From: Streptomyces sp. CB01881
Lineage (GTDB): Bacteria > Actinomycetota > Actinomycetes > Streptomycetales > Streptomycetaceae
Length of the DNA stretch: 64,000 nt
Assembly (NCBI RefSeq): GCF_002953255.1
Contig: NZ_CP026498.1
Coordinates: 6,141,756-6,205,755 of the forward strand
Direction: 5' to 3'
Shown: in pieces, positions 15,597-24,008 of the stretch
Layout of the letters: each line of letters opens with the position of its first letter
How positions within the stretch are numbered: the first letter of the stretch is position 1
Program-made: the position numbers and the translations under genes
The notes under the pieces: generated by a model
The model's database searches: none
Seen by the model: only the letters and a program-made list of their open reading frames with translations
What the model was told of the DNA's origin: nothing

Positions 15597-16094
15597 ATGG
15601 CCTACGTGATCGAGCTCGGCTACTCCCTCTCCAACCGCTTCCCCGACCCCCCGCAGACCGACTACCGGACGGCCTCCGTGCACGCGCTGCGGTACGACCT
15701 GTTCTGCGGCGACGTCTTCCTGGACGGCGACGGCGTCGAACTGTCCACAGCCTGGGGATGGGTGCCGGTGCTCGACTTCGCCTGGGCGCTCTGCGACATC
15801 GCCGAGGAGCTGGACCGCGACCCCGCCGGCGGCCGCGCCGCCCGGGTGCAGACCGCGGACCTCGACTTCACCCAGAACACCGAGCTGCTGCGGTTCGCCC
15901 GCCGCTTCAACTGGGTCGAGATCAGCGCCACCTGGCTGCCCGACGAGGAGCCCGCCGTGGTCCGCCACGGCGACCTGCGGCGCGAAGCCCGCGACTTCCT
16001 CCACGACACCCTGGCCGACCTCTTCGACATGCACCCCGATCTGGCCGACAATCCGGCCATCTGGTCGCTCCAGGGCCGCTTCCGGAGAATCTGA
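15597..16094 (+). CDS. Conserved hypothetical protein (165 aa)
   Basis: Acidic soluble protein with no family I recognise. Codon use is typical for a real gene. Visible features: MAYVIELGYSLSNRF at the start, WVPVLDFAWALCDIAEELDRD helix, aromatic-rich RFNWVEISATWLPDEE, and a C-terminal helix ARDFLHDTLADLFDMHP. No signal peptide or membrane segment. It lies between arfB (divergent, starts 54 bases apart) and terD; no functional inference is safe. Confidence 0.75.
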   Translation: MAYVIELGYSLSNRFPDPPQTDYRTASVHALRYDLFCGDVFLDGDGVELSTAWGWVPVLDFAWALCDIAEELDRDPAGGRAARVQTADLDFTQNTELLRFARRFNWVEISATWLPDEEPAVVRHGDLRREARDFLHDTLADLFDMHPDLADNPAIWSLQGRFRRI

Positions 16095-16219
16095 CCGGAC
16101 TTTGATCGGGCCATTGCCCGAACGTGATTCACCCAAAAGAATTTGCCGTGGAGCCTGGAACCAAGCCCTCGGTCTCTCGCGTTATCCCGGGCAAAAGCAA
16201 CGAAGGGACAGCAAACACC

Positions 16220-16795
16220 ATGCCAGTGAGCCTCTCCAAGGGTGGCAACGTCTCGCTGACCAAGGAGGCCCCCGGCCTGTCCGCGGTCACCGTCGGTCTC
16301 GGCTGGGACGTCCGCACCACGACCGGCGCCGAGTTCGACCTGGACGCCAGCGCGATCGTGCTGAACGCGGACGGCAAGGTGCTGTCCAACAGCCACTTCG
16401 TCTTCTTCAACAACACCAGCACCCCGGACAGCACCGTCGTCCACACCGGTGACAACCGCACCGGCGAGGGCGCCGGCGACGACGAGGCGATCAACGTCAA
16501 CCTGGCCGGCCTGCCGGCCGAGGCCGTCAAGATCACCTTCCCGGTCTCGATCTACGACGCCGTGGCCCGGTCGCAGAACTTCGGCCAGGTCCGAAACGCC
16601 TACATCCGCGTGGTCAACGCGGCCGGCGGCGCCGAGATCGCCCGCTACGACCTCTCCGAGGACGCCGCCACCGAGACCGCCATGATCTTCGGCGAGCTCT
16701 ACCGCAACGGCGCCGAGTGGAAGTTCCGCGCCGTCGGCCAGGGCTACGCCTCCGGCCTCGCGGGCATCGCCCAGGACTTCGGCGTCCAGCTCTGA
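16220..16795 (+). CDS. terD: TerD-family calcium-binding stress protein (191 aa)
   Basis: TerD/CABP beta-sandwich protein linked to tellurite resistance, calcium and development in streptomycetes. It begins MPVSLSKGGNVSLTKEAPGL and has the acidic calcium-site segments FDLDASAIVLN and GDDEAINVNL, then FPVSIYDA, QNFGQVRNAYIRVVN and the GYASGLAGIAQDFGV ending. Full length. ATG at 16220 with SD GAAGGGA. It is a single-gene unit followed at once by a 16-bp hairpin. The other ter genes are not adjacent. Confidence 0.95.
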   Translation: MPVSLSKGGNVSLTKEAPGLSAVTVGLGWDVRTTTGAEFDLDASAIVLNADGKVLSNSHFVFFNNTSTPDSTVVHTGDNRTGEGAGDDEAINVNLAGLPAEAVKITFPVSIYDAVARSQNFGQVRNAYIRVVNAAGGAEIARYDLSEDAATETAMIFGELYRNGAEWKFRAVGQGYASGLAGIAQDFGVQL

Positions 16796-16804
16796 CGCCA
16801 CCCC

Positions 16805-16844
16805 CGAAGCGCCCGGCCCCCTCCGTCAGGGGCCGGGCGCTTCG
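16805..16844 (+). terminator. terD terminator, 16-bp perfect stem
   Basis: CGAAGCGCCCGGCCCC pairs along its whole length with GGGGCCGGGCGCTTCG over an 8-base loop, 9 bases past the terD stop. Confidence 0.9.
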
Positions 16845-16947
16845 GCGTTCCCGGCCCGCACCCGTGCGGCCGGCCCGGGGAACACCACGGCGCAGGAAGC
16901 CGGGCGGGCCGGCCTCCTGCGCCGGGGCGGCAGGCGGGAGGGGGAGG

Positions 16948-18114
16948 TCAGCGCGAGGCGCGCAGCTCCGGGAGCTGGAGCAGCTCGGTCTCGTCGTCCG
17001 GGGTCAGGTCGACCACCTTCGGCTGCACCTGGGTCTCCTCGGCCGGCTCCGCGTCCTTGCCGGCCGCCACCCGGACCTCGGCAGCGGCCCGGGCCCCGGC
17101 CTGCGCCCGGCTCTCCGCCTGCGCGGCCACGGCCTCGTCCCCGACCACGTCGGCCAGGTCCGCGCGCTCGCCGAGCTCCGCGACGCTGCCGACCGCCGGC
17201 GCCGGGGCCGCCGGCCGGACCGCCGCACCCTGGTTGCGGCCGAAGAAGCTGAAGCCCTGCCCGCGCGCCGCACCGGACTGCGCCGACCGCGGCCGCTGCC
17301 GCTCCGCCGGAACGGCGGGCGCGGCCCGGTCGCCGCCGAGCTGCCCGACCGTCGCCGTCAGCGCCGGCCGCACCGGAGCCGCAGGGGCGGCCACCGCAGG
17401 CCTGGACGCCTCCGGGGCGGGCACCGCGGGGGCCACCGGGGCCGGCACCGCGGGCACCACCGGCGCGGGCGCGGGAACGGGCGCGGGGACGGTCGCCAGC
17501 GTGGAGACGGTCACGGGCGCCGTACGGGCGCGCAGCGCGACCTCCGCACCGGCCACACGCTCCCGCTGCTCCTGCTGCACCGCCGCACGCCGCTCCAGCT
17601 GCCGCAGCACCGCCGCGGCCCGGACGAACGCGGCCGGGCTGGCCGGGTACTTCGGACGGCTCGCGGCGAGTGCGCGCTGCGCCGCCTCGGCCTCCTTGAG
17701 CGCCTGCTCGGCGACCATCACGGCACGCTCGCGCAGCAGCCGGGCGATCTCGGTCTCGGCCTTGGCCAGCCGCGACTTCTCCGCCGTCAGCCGCCGCCCG
17801 AACCGGGTGGCCCGCTCCTCGGCGACCTCCGCCGCGTACTCGGCCTCGGCGAGCTGCTCCTCGAAGCGCTCCTCGGCCCGCAGCCGCTGGGCGACGGAGA
17901 CCTCGGCCGCGGCCCTGGCGGCCCGGTCGCGCTGGCGCAGCAGCACCGCGATCCCGAGCGCCGCGAGCACCGCGGCCACGCCCACCGAGCGGACCAGGAT
18001 GGTGTCCTGACTGAAGAGCAGCGCGGCCACCGCGGCGACGATGAGCACGCCGGCGGCGGTGGGGGGAAGGACCCGGCCGAGGACGGAGGAATGACGGTGG
18101 CGTCCGCGAGACAT
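16948..18114 (-). CDS. Membrane protein with long coiled coil and Ala/Pro-rich tail (388 aa)
   Basis: No enzymatic family recognised. Order: short basic N-terminus, two adjacent transmembrane helices (about 15-60), a charged Ala/Glu/Arg coiled coil (about 62-190, e.g. FEEQLAEAEYAAEVAEERAT), an Ala/Pro/Val-rich disordered part (about 200-270) and an acidic C-terminal motif VVDLTPDDETELLQLPE. The layout suggests a membrane-tethered cytoplasmic scaffold. The conserved acidic tail could be a docking peptide (inference). It is convergent with terD. Confidence 0.7.
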   Translation of the reverse strand: MSRGRHRHSSVLGRVLPPTAAGVLIVAAVAALLFSQDTILVRSVGVAAVLAALGIAVLLRQRDRAARAAAEVSVAQRLRAEERFEEQLAEAEYAAEVAEERATRFGRRLTAEKSRLAKAETEIARLLRERAVMVAEQALKEAEAAQRALAASRPKYPASPAAFVRAAAVLRQLERRAAVQQEQRERVAGAEVALRARTAPVTVSTLATVPAPVPAPAPVVPAVPAPVAPAVPAPEASRPAVAAPAAPVRPALTATVGQLGGDRAAPAVPAERQRPRSAQSGAARGQGFSFFGRNQGAAVRPAAPAPAVGSVAELGERADLADVVGDEAVAAQAESRAQAGARAAAEVRVAAGKDAEPAEETQVQPKVVDLTPDDETELLQLPELRASR

Positions 18115-18258
18115 GCCAAGAAACTAGCGTGCGAATTGGGGCCGTGTCAGCCCAGGGTCCGCTTTGGCCCTTGACACTGCGCAAGCTTTACCGCATGTGC
18201 CCGGATCCTCACCCAAGATCACCGACGGCCCCGCCCCCGGCCCCGGAAAGCGGCCCGT

Positions 18259-18765
18259 TCAGCGGTGGGTGGCCGCCCGGCCGCCGGGCCCGCCCGGGGC
18301 GCCCGGGTCGTCGTGGTTCTCGGGCAGCTTGCAGACGTGCTGGAGCCAGAGCGCCGCCGCGATCACCGCGGCACCGGCCAGCACCGAGAGGCCGGCCGTC
18401 ACGGCCTGGTCCTTGCGGGCCGACACGTCCAGCTCGCCCAGCAGGTAGATCCCGGCGCCCGCGTAGATGCCGGTGACCACCGCCGCCACCAGGGCGCTCG
18501 CCTGGCCCAGCACGACCGCGCGGGCCGCGCCCAGCGGGTCGACCGCCTTCGCCCCGGGCTGGCGCTCGCGCGCCGCCTTCAGCCGGGAGCGCAGCGAGAT
18601 CGCCGTGGCGAGCAGGATCACCGCCACCGCGGCCAGCACGACCGGTGCCGCGCCGGGCACGGCGGGCAGGGTGTCCAGGGAGGCCCAGAGCTTTGCACCG
18701 GCCCAGGACAGCGCCGTCGTGGCGGCGGTGATGCCGACCAGCAGGCGGAGGCGAAGCAGCTTCAC
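18259..18765 (-). CDS. DUF3180 integral membrane protein (168 aa)
   Basis: Four predicted transmembrane helices in two hairpins: LLVGITAATTALSWAGAKLW, PVVLAAVAVILLATAISL, VVLGQASALVAAVVTGIYAG and VTAGLSVLAGAAVIAAALWL. DUF3180 proteins usually follow folK in actinobacteria, as here. GTG at 18765 with SD AAGGAACC. Function unknown. Confidence 0.85.
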   Translation of the reverse strand: MKLLRLRLLVGITAATTALSWAGAKLWASLDTLPAVPGAAPVVLAAVAVILLATAISLRSRLKAARERQPGAKAVDPLGAARAVVLGQASALVAAVVTGIYAGAGIYLLGELDVSARKDQAVTAGLSVLAGAAVIAAALWLQHVCKLPENHDDPGAPGGPGGRAATHR

Positions 18766-18967
18766 TCGGACGTGGTTCCTTCCCGGGGTACCGAAGTCGG
18801 GCGGCCGCCCCGGGGCTCGGGTACGACGGCGCCAGGCCACCGTACCGGCCCGGCCAGGCGGGCACCTGTGCACGGGGCGGACACCTACTCGTACGGCCGG
18901 GGCCCCCGTCCGAGTTCCCCGGCCGCCCGGGCGGGCCCCTCCCCGCCCGCCCGGCCGGCCCGCGGTC

Positions 18968-19567
18968 CTACTCCGGAAGCGTCAGCCGGATGTCCTCGCG
19001 CCGCCGGACGCCCTGGGCGTCCGGGCCGCCGAGCGCCTCCAGCAGCGCGGCGACCTGCCCGTGGCCGGGCACCTCGGCCTCCGGCTGGGCGTCCAGCCAC
19101 GGGGCGAGCACGAACGCCCGCTCGTGGGAGCGCGGGTGCGGCAGCAGCAGCTGCGGGTCGTCGCTGGTGACGCCCTCGTAGGCGAGGATGTCGACGTCCA
19201 GGGTGCGCGGGCCCCAGTGGACGGTGCGGACCCGGCCGAAGGCGTCCTCGATCGCGTTGCCGCGCTCCAATAGGTCTCGCGGGGGCAGCGAGGTGCGCAG
19301 CACGACCACGGCGTTGTAGTAGTTGGGCTGCTCGTCGGGGCCGCCGACGGCCTCCGTCTCGTACACGGCGGAGACGGCCTTGATCCGGAGCCCGGGAGTG
19401 TCGGCGAGGGCGTCGACGGCCCCCTGCAGGGTGTCCAGGCGGTTGCCCAGGTTGGAGCCGAGGGCGATCACGGCGCAGCGCTGGGCGTGCAGCGTGGCGT
19501 CGGCCGAGTCCACCCGGCTCTCCAGATCGAACGTGGTCGGCGAGGCGGTCGGGTCAGTGGTGCTCAT
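18968..19567 (-). CDS. folK: HPPK, 6-hydroxymethyl-7,8-dihydropterin pyrophosphokinase (199 aa)
   Basis: Folate pathway enzyme transferring pyrophosphate from ATP to the pterin. Landmarks: VIALGSNLGNR, ETEAVGGPDEQPNYYNAVV, and the family signature GPRTLDVDILAYEG with LLLPHPRSHERAFVLAPW. An N-terminal extension of about 30 residues precedes the domain. The start ATG overlaps the stop of a 26-codon ORF (ATGA). With folB upstream and folP further upstream it completes the dihydropteroate branch. Confidence 0.95.
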   Translation of the reverse strand: MSTTDPTASPTTFDLESRVDSADATLHAQRCAVIALGSNLGNRLDTLQGAVDALADTPGLRIKAVSAVYETEAVGGPDEQPNYYNAVVVLRTSLPPRDLLERGNAIEDAFGRVRTVHWGPRTLDVDILAYEGVTSDDPQLLLPHPRSHERAFVLAPWLDAQPEAEVPGHGQVAALLEALGGPDAQGVRRREDIRLTLPE

Positions 19568-19644
19568 GCGCCCGCCCCGCTTCGGCCGGCGAGGGCGTTC
19601 GCCCGCGCGTGCCTCTCCATGGTTCGCTCGCTTCGCTCGCTCAT
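19564..19644 (-). CDS. Possible 26-aa peptide translated between folB and folK
   Basis: ATG at 19644 with a good SD (AGAGGGA, 6 bases upstream); the peptide begins MSERSERTMERHAR and ends RSGAGA. Its TGA overlaps the folK ATG, the layout used for translational coupling. The 5' part is a GCGAGCGAA direct repeat giving SER-SER. It may be a coupling ORF or simply a repeat-derived frame. Confidence 0.4.
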   Translation of the reverse strand: MSERSERTMERHARANALAGRSGAGA

Positions 19645-19682
19645 CGGAATCCCTCTGGCTGGAACGGGGTACGCGGTCCAAC

Positions 19683-20054
19683 TCATGCGCGGCCCCGGTG
19701 AATGGTCACGGTCACGTCGTCGAACGGCACGGTGATCGGGGCGTCCGGCTTGTGCACGGTGACCTCGACCTCCTCCACCGCGTCGTGCTTCAGGCATTGG
19801 TCGGCGATGCGCTGGGCGAGGGTCTCGATCAGGTCGACGGGCTCGCCGGCGATGATCGCGGTGACCTCCTCGGCCACGATGCCGTAGTGCGCCGTGCGGG
19901 TGAGGTCGTCGCCGGACGCGGCGGGGCGGGTGTCCAGGTAGAGCACCAGGTCCACGACGAAGGTCTGACCCTCGACGCGCTCGCGCTCGAAGACGCCGTG
20001 GTGGCCCCGGGCACGCAGGCCCCGCAGGGTGACGCGGTCCAGCAAACGAATCAC
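19683..20054 (-). CDS. folB: Dihydroneopterin aldolase (123 aa)
   Basis: Converts dihydroneopterin to 6-hydroxymethyl-dihydropterin and glycolaldehyde. Seen: DRVTLRGLRARGHHGVFERER (substrate-site start), VDLVLYLDTRPA, YGIVAEEVTAIIAGEPVDLIETLAQRI and VTVHKPDAPI with the catalytic Lys. GTG at 20054 chosen; the reading frame stays open to 20129, but the shorter form matches the family's length. Confidence 0.93.
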   Translation of the reverse strand: MIRLLDRVTLRGLRARGHHGVFERERVEGQTFVVDLVLYLDTRPAASGDDLTRTAHYGIVAEEVTAIIAGEPVDLIETLAQRIADQCLKHDAVEEVEVTVHKPDAPITVPFDDVTVTIHRGRA

Positions 20055-20254
20055 TGCTCCCAGTCGGACGGGCCCTGCCCCGGACACAACGTGGGCAGGC
20101 AGGGCGAAGGCGGGCATCGCGCCCGCCACTCCGTTTCGAATCTACCTGCGAGCGCGGACAACGCCTGACCGTCCTACCCGGCACGAACCGTCGCCACGCA
20201 CGCCGGAATGGCGATTGACGTGAACGTTCGGTGACCGACCGGAAATTCCCGGGC

Positions 20255-20283
20255 GACCGTCGGGGGCCGATTTCCCGACGGTC
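20255..20283 (-). terminator. Terminator after the folP transcription unit
   Basis: GACCGTCGGG / CCCGACGGTC, 10-bp perfect stem, 9-base loop, immediately beyond the stop of the NTF2-like gene. It implies that folB-folK have their own promoter in the gap 20055-20254. Confidence 0.75.
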
Positions 20284-20289
20284 CCCGGA

Positions 20290-20790
20290 TCAGTCCTCGT
20301 CCTCGTCGTCACCGCTGGTCAGCACGGGTGACCCGTGGTGCGACCAGAGCTTCCAGCCGGCCGGGGTGCGGCGGAAGAGATTGGTCGACACGACCTTTCC
20401 GCCGACCAGCGGCCCGAGTTCGCCCTCCTCCTCGGCCTCCCCGCCGGAAAGGATGTTCTCGGTGCACGTGACAAGGGCCACATCGCCGTGAACCTCGGCC
20501 TCGACGTCGGTCAGGATGAACTGGATGTACTCCGTGTTCGCCATGATCAGCATGTACGAGCGGGTCACCTGGGCCCGCCCGCGCAGCACCGGCCAGCCGG
20601 GGTGCACGCACACCACGCCGCCCTTGTCGTCGGCCTCGGCGGCCCCCAGCCAGGCGTCCTCGACCGCCTCCAGATCGCCGTTCTCCAGCGCCTCGTACAG
20701 CGCCCGGTTGGCCTCCAGCACGGCCTCCCGGTCCGCCTCCCGGCCCCGCTGACCCGCGGTCTCGCCGCTCACCCTGCCGTCACCTGCCAC
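20290..20790 (-). CDS. NTF2/SnoaL-like protein (166 aa)
   Basis: Cone-shaped NTF2-fold protein: NRALYEALENGDLEAVEDAWL, VCVHPGWPVLRGRAQVTRSYMLIM, then DVALVTCTENIL and VVSTNLFRRTPAGWKLWSHHGSPV, ending in an acidic DDEDED tail. Such proteins are enzymes or ligand-binding modules; none of the residues identifies a substrate. GTG at 20790. It lies 13 bases downstream of folP, hence in its operon, and recurs there in streptomycetes as far as I recall. Confidence 0.82.
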   Translation of the reverse strand: MAGDGRVSGETAGQRGREADREAVLEANRALYEALENGDLEAVEDAWLGAAEADDKGGVVCVHPGWPVLRGRAQVTRSYMLIMANTEYIQFILTDVEAEVHGDVALVTCTENILSGGEAEEEGELGPLVGGKVVSTNLFRRTPAGWKLWSHHGSPVLTSGDDEDED

Positions 20791-20803
20791 AGACCCTCCC
20801 GTT

Positions 20804-21709
20804 TCACCCGCCCTCGTTGCCCGTCGTCGGGCAGGAGGGGCCCACCCCTGCCGCCCGCTGCCAGGCCGCGACCACCCGGACGGCGTCCGCCGTGCCGGAC
20901 ACGTCGTGCACCCGCACCGCCCAGGCACCGGCCCGGGCCGACAGTACCGACACCGCGGCGGTCGCGTCGTCGCGCTCCCGGGCCGGGCGCAGCTCCCCGG
21001 TTTCCGGGTCGGCGAGCAGCGTACCCAGGAACCGCTTGCGCGATGCGGCCACGAGGACGGGACGGCCGAGCGCGGTGAGCGCGTCGAGCCGGCCGAGCAG
21101 CGCCCAGTTGTGCTCGGCGGTCTTGGCGAAGCCCAGGCCCGGGTCCAGGACCAGCTGCTCCTCCTTGACCCCGGCCGCCAGCAGCGCGTCCACCCGGGCG
21201 GTCAGCTCGCCGACCACGTCGGTGACCACGTCGCCGTAGACCGCCAGCCGGTCCATGTCGGCGGACTGCCCGCGCCAGTGCATCACCACGAACGGGATGC
21301 CCGTCTCGGCCACCACCCGGGCCATCGCGGGGTCGGCCAGGCCGCCGGAGACGTCGTTGACGATCCGGGCGCCGGCCGCCACGGCCTGTTCGGCGACGCA
21401 GGCGCGCATGGTGTCGACGGAGACCACCACCCCGGCGTCGGCCAGTTCGCGGACCACCGGCAGCACCCGGCCGAGCTCCTCCTCCTCGGGCACCCGCGCC
21501 GAGCCGGGGCGGGTGGATTCGCCGCCGACGTCGACCAGGTCGGCGCCGCGGGCGCGCAGCGCGAGGCCGTGCGCGATGGCGCGGGCGGGGTCGTGCCACA
21601 TCCCGCCGTCCGAGAAGGAGTCGGGGGTCACGTTGACCACGCCCATCACGGCACAGCGGTCGAGCCGCGGCAGTCCGGCCGGCAGGGAGAAAGGCAGCGC
21701 ATTGCTCAT
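20804..21709 (-). CDS. folP: Dihydropteroate synthase (about 301 aa)
   Basis: Condenses the pterin pyrophosphate with p-aminobenzoate; the sulfonamide target. Core signatures: VMGVVNVTPDSFSDGG, DLVDVGGESTRPGS, IVNDVSGGLADPAMA, FVVMHWRG, LDPGLGFAKTAEHN and VAASRKRFLG. ATGs at 21709, 21718 and 21733 are in frame; 21709 is chosen because it gives the usual short N-terminus, but the upstream ones cannot be excluded. First gene of its unit. Confidence 0.95.
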   Translation of the reverse strand: MSNALPFSLPAGLPRLDRCAVMGVVNVTPDSFSDGGMWHDPARAIAHGLALRARGADLVDVGGESTRPGSARVPEEEELGRVLPVVRELADAGVVVSVDTMRACVAEQAVAAGARIVNDVSGGLADPAMARVVAETGIPFVVMHWRGQSADMDRLAVYGDVVTDVVGELTARVDALLAAGVKEEQLVLDPGLGFAKTAEHNWALLGRLDALTALGRPVLVAASRKRFLGTLLADPETGELRPARERDDATAAVSVLSARAGAWAVRVHDVSGTADAVRVVAAWQRAAGVGPSCPTTGNEGG

Positions 21710-21740
21710 ACTCCCCATTATCGAACCGGCCATTGACGAA

Positions 21741-21777
21741 CCGGGCCCCCACCGGGTGTTTCCCGGCGGGGGCCCGG
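21741..21777 (-). terminator. Terminator between the MprF-like gene and folP
   Basis: CCGGGCCCCC / GGGGGCCCGG outer stem, an A/C mismatch, CCGGG / CCCGG inner stem, 5-base loop. It is 18 bases past the MprF-like stop. Confidence 0.85.
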
Positions 21778-21795
21778 TCGGGTCCGGGGCGCGGC

Positions 21796-23631
21796 TCAGG
21801 CGGCCTCGGTGACCTCCGGGCGCGGCGCCGGCATCAGGCCCTGCCGCTGCGGCTTACGGCCGAAGCGCGGCATCCCGAGCGTGATGAAGGCCTCGGCCTG
21901 CATCGCGGCGAAGCCGATCCGGGGCAGGTCGCGGGTGTTGGGGAAGACCAGGAAGCGCGGCTCCCACTCGGGCTGGAACTTGGCGTTGAACTTGTACAGC
22001 GACTCGATCTGGAACCAGCGCGAGAGGAAGACCAGCAGCCCGCGCCAGGCCCGCAGGACCGGACCGGCGCCGATCCGCTCACCGCGCGCCAGCGCCGAGC
22101 GGAACATCGCGAAGTTGAGCGAGACCCGCCGGATGCCCATCGCCGGCACGGCCTGGAGCGCGGCCACGATCAGCAGCTCGTTCAGGCCCGGGTCGGCGGC
22201 GCGGTCGCGGCGCATCAGCTCCAGCGAGATGCCGTCCGGCCCCCACGGCACGAAGTGCAGCACGGCCTTCAGGTCGTCGCCGGCCTCGCCCTCCTCCGGC
22301 GCCTTGTGGGCGGTGACCACCACGCAGGCGTCGTCGCCCGGGTCGCCGAAGCGGCCCAGCGCCATCGAGAAGCCGCGCTCGGTGTCGGTGCCGCGCCAGC
22401 GCGCGGCGGCCTCGGCGATCCGGTACTTCTCCTCCTGGCTGAGGTCGGCGACCTTGCGCACCTGGCAGGAGTAGCCGTTGCGCTCGATCCGCTTGACCAT
22501 CTGCCGGACGTTGCGCATGGCGCGGCCGGAGAGCGAGAAGGTGCCGGTGTCGACGATCGCCTCGTCGCCCAGCTCCAGCGCGTCCAGCCCCGCCTCACGG
22601 GTCCAGACCTCGCCGCCGACCTCGCTGCAGCCCATCACGGCCGGCACCCAGGCGTGCTCGCGGGCCTCGGCCATGAAGACCTTGATCGCGCCCGGCCAGG
22701 CCTCGACGTCGCCGACCGGGTCGCCGGAGGCGAGCATCACACCGGAGACGACCCGGTACGAGATCGCCGCCTTGCCGGTGGGCGAGAACAGCACGCTCTT
22801 GTCGCGGCGCAGCGCGAAGTAGCCCAGCGAGTCCCGCTCGCCGTGCCGGTCGAGCAGCGCGCGGACCTTCTCCTCGTCCTCGGCGGTCAGCTCCGGCTTG
22901 GGCTTCTCCGGGCGCAGCGCCAGGTACGCGGTGGTGAAGGCGGTGATCAGGCCCATCCCGCCGAGCAGGTAGGCGACCAGGTCGGAGACCTTGTCCGAGG
23001 TGTAGCCGACCGGCCCCTCGAAGCCGAACAGCCCGTACCCGACGTGCTCCAGGCGGTGGAACAGGCTCGGGTGGCCGATCTCGTACTTGGCGCGGGCGGA
23101 GACGATCAGCAGGCCGAGCAGCACGCTGATGGTGCCCATCACGACCAGGTTGGCCACGGCCCGCCAGCGGGTGCGCGGGTCGGCCTTGGCGTAGAACTCG
23201 CGCCGGTGCACCAGCATCACCGCCAGCAGCACCAGCGAGACGACCGCCGGGCCGATCTGGTGCCAGCGCAGGATGTGCAGCGCCGCGCCGACCGGCAGCA
23301 GCACGCAGACGGCGCGCCAGGCCCGCCGCTTGCGGCGGCGCAGGGCGTGGGCGAGCAGCACCAGCAGCAGGCCGACCATCAGCGTGCCGGCCGCGGCCAG
23401 CGTGGTGGTGCCGCCCGGCAACTGCCCGGCGAAGGTGTGCACCTTGGTGTGCCGGAGCTTGGGGAACACCGCGCTCGCGATGTCCACCAGTCCGATCAGC
23501 AGACAGGCGTAGCCGACCGCACCCGGGAGCCAGGCCCTCGGAACGGCGGCCGCTTGGGTACGAAGCGTCTGCAGGCCGCGACGGCGGGGCGGCTGCTCAG
23601 GGCTCGGCTCAACGGACACGGGAACGCTCAT
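21796..23631 (-). CDS. MprF/LysX-like membrane aminoacyl-phosphatidylglycerol synthase (611 aa)
   Basis: Predicted to transfer an amino acid from aminoacyl-tRNA to phosphatidylglycerol, lowering surface negative charge. N-terminal half: about six transmembrane helices (residues 35-235). C-terminal half: DUF2156/LPG synthase domain of two GNAT-like lobes, with SYRVVSGVMLASGDPVGD, RGFSMALGRFGDPGDDACVVVTA and ELLIVAALQAVPAMGI. The lysyl-tRNA synthetase fusion seen in mycobacterial LysX is absent. Which amino acid is used cannot be told. ATG at 23631. Confidence 0.85.
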   Translation of the reverse strand: MSVPVSVEPSPEQPPRRRGLQTLRTQAAAVPRAWLPGAVGYACLLIGLVDIASAVFPKLRHTKVHTFAGQLPGGTTTLAAAGTLMVGLLLVLLAHALRRRKRRAWRAVCVLLPVGAALHILRWHQIGPAVVSLVLLAVMLVHRREFYAKADPRTRWRAVANLVVMGTISVLLGLLIVSARAKYEIGHPSLFHRLEHVGYGLFGFEGPVGYTSDKVSDLVAYLLGGMGLITAFTTAYLALRPEKPKPELTAEDEEKVRALLDRHGERDSLGYFALRRDKSVLFSPTGKAAISYRVVSGVMLASGDPVGDVEAWPGAIKVFMAEAREHAWVPAVMGCSEVGGEVWTREAGLDALELGDEAIVDTGTFSLSGRAMRNVRQMVKRIERNGYSCQVRKVADLSQEEKYRIAEAAARWRGTDTERGFSMALGRFGDPGDDACVVVTAHKAPEEGEAGDDLKAVLHFVPWGPDGISLELMRRDRAADPGLNELLIVAALQAVPAMGIRRVSLNFAMFRSALARGERIGAGPVLRAWRGLLVFLSRWFQIESLYKFNAKFQPEWEPRFLVFPNTRDLPRIGFAAMQAEAFITLGMPRFGRKPQRQGLMPAPRPEVTEAA

Positions 23632-23689
23632 GGAAGCTCAGCGTAGAGGCTGCGGAGCGCAGTCCTGTCACTCCGGGGGAGGAGTTGTG

Positions 23690-23755
23690 ATGGACCTTCA
23701 TGCCTTTTCCTTCATCAGGCAATGCGCATACCAAACATTCGGAAACGGAAGGTAA
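23690..23755 (+). CDS. Possible 21-aa small ORF in the divergent gap before the esterase gene
   Basis: The gap 23632-24008 between the MprF-like and esterase genes holds an ATG with a strong SD (GGGGGAGGAG, 5 bases away) and 21 codons beginning MDLHAFSFIRQ. Third positions are A/T-rich, unlike the neighbours, so it may reflect promoter composition. Nothing else is recognised in the gap. Confidence 0.3.
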   Translation: MDLHAFSFIRQCAYQTFGNGR

Positions 23756-24008
23756 ACCGGTGTTCGGCAGGGCGCTGCGATTGAGCCGAGGGGTGGGTGC
23801 CGGAGCCCTGCGCCGCGTGGCGCGACGGGACCCCGCATGCGCGGTACGTACGGTGGACGCCGCATTCTAGGGCGCCGGTTGCGCGGGATCACCCCCGGCC
23901 TCCCGGCCCGCCCCGACGTCCGGACAGCCTAGCCGCGATGGCCTGATCTGACGGACCGCCAGACGATGAAGCGTGCCCCCGACAGTGTCCCAGCGGAAGG
24001 CCGACGGC

